Positions 6,492 through 6,546 of a DNA stretch of 6,546 bases are shown here, in pieces. Position 1 is the stretch's first letter. Each line of letters opens with the position of its first letter. Below the pieces are notes generated by a model, which saw only the letters and a program-made list of their open reading frames with translations, was not told the origin of the DNA and did not search any database. Made by a program: the position numbers and the translations under genes. This DNA comes from an uncultured Blautia sp. GTDB lineage: Bacteria; Bacillota; Clostridia; Lachnospirales; Lachnospiraceae. The stretch lies in assembly GCA_946629475.1 (NCBI GenBank), contig CAMOXX010000159.1, positions 1 through 6,546 on the forward strand, given 5' to 3'.

Positions 6492-6520
6492 ATATTACCA
6501 GATATCTATATCTATGTCAA
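6492..6520 (-). promoter_or_regulatory. main operon promoter P1
   Basis: On the minus strand a perfect -35 TTGACA (6515-6520) is followed after exactly 17 bp by TAATAT (6492-6497), preceded by TG one base upstream (extended -10). A transcript would start near 6485, giving a leader of about 215 bases before the binding-protein ATG. O1 abuts this start. The spacer holds a small AT-rich inverted repeat (AGATAT at 6500-6505, ATATCT at 6508-6513). Confidence 0.8.
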
Positions 6521-6546
6521 GATGTAATTTCAGTAAATGTGAGAAG

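Noticed and set aside
1..6546. CRISPR arrays, tRNA or rRNA genes, phage genes, toxin-antitoxin pairs, defence genes.
   Set aside because: I looked for direct repeats with regular spacing, cloverleaf-like segments and characteristic proteins and saw none. The window is almost fully explained by one sugar operon.

Overview
The window looks like a carbohydrate-utilisation locus from a low-to-mid GC Gram-positive anaerobe, most likely a clostridial gut-type Firmicute (Lachnospiraceae-like). That assignment is an inference from strong AGGAGG-type ribosome binding sites, the protein styles and the gene order; I cannot name a species. All five confident genes lie on the minus strand and are transcribed from right to left.

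Layout along the direction of transcription: a regulatory region (about 6270-6546) with a good sigma-70-type promoter and two near-identical LacI-type operators; an ABC sugar-binding protein (6270-4957); a 163 bp gap holding a strong hairpin-plus-U-tract; two CUT1-type permeases (4793-3894 and 3880-3029); a 161 bp gap; a LacI-family regulator (2867-1863); and a family 32 glycoside hydrolase (1860-379), followed by a bidirectional terminator (332-380). Bases 1-325 hold only the 3' end of an unidentified and possibly frameshifted plus-strand reading frame that converges on this terminator.

Proposed logic: the binding protein captures a fructose-containing sugar (sucrose or short fructo-oligosaccharides) outside the cell. 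The permease pair imports it, energised by an ATPase encoded elsewhere. The cytoplasmic GH32 enzyme releases terminal fructose. The LacI-family protein probably binds two operators, each placed just downstream of a predicted -10 box, and represses the operon until sugar is present. Because lacI is inside the operon, the circuit would include negative autoregulation.

I do not see a clear previously undescribed system; the gene set is a recognisable type. The less ordinary points are the paired promoter-operator layout, the long palindrome at the predicted +1, a solute-binding protein without a lipobox cysteine in an apparently Gram-positive setting, and a strong terminator-like hairpin inside the operon.
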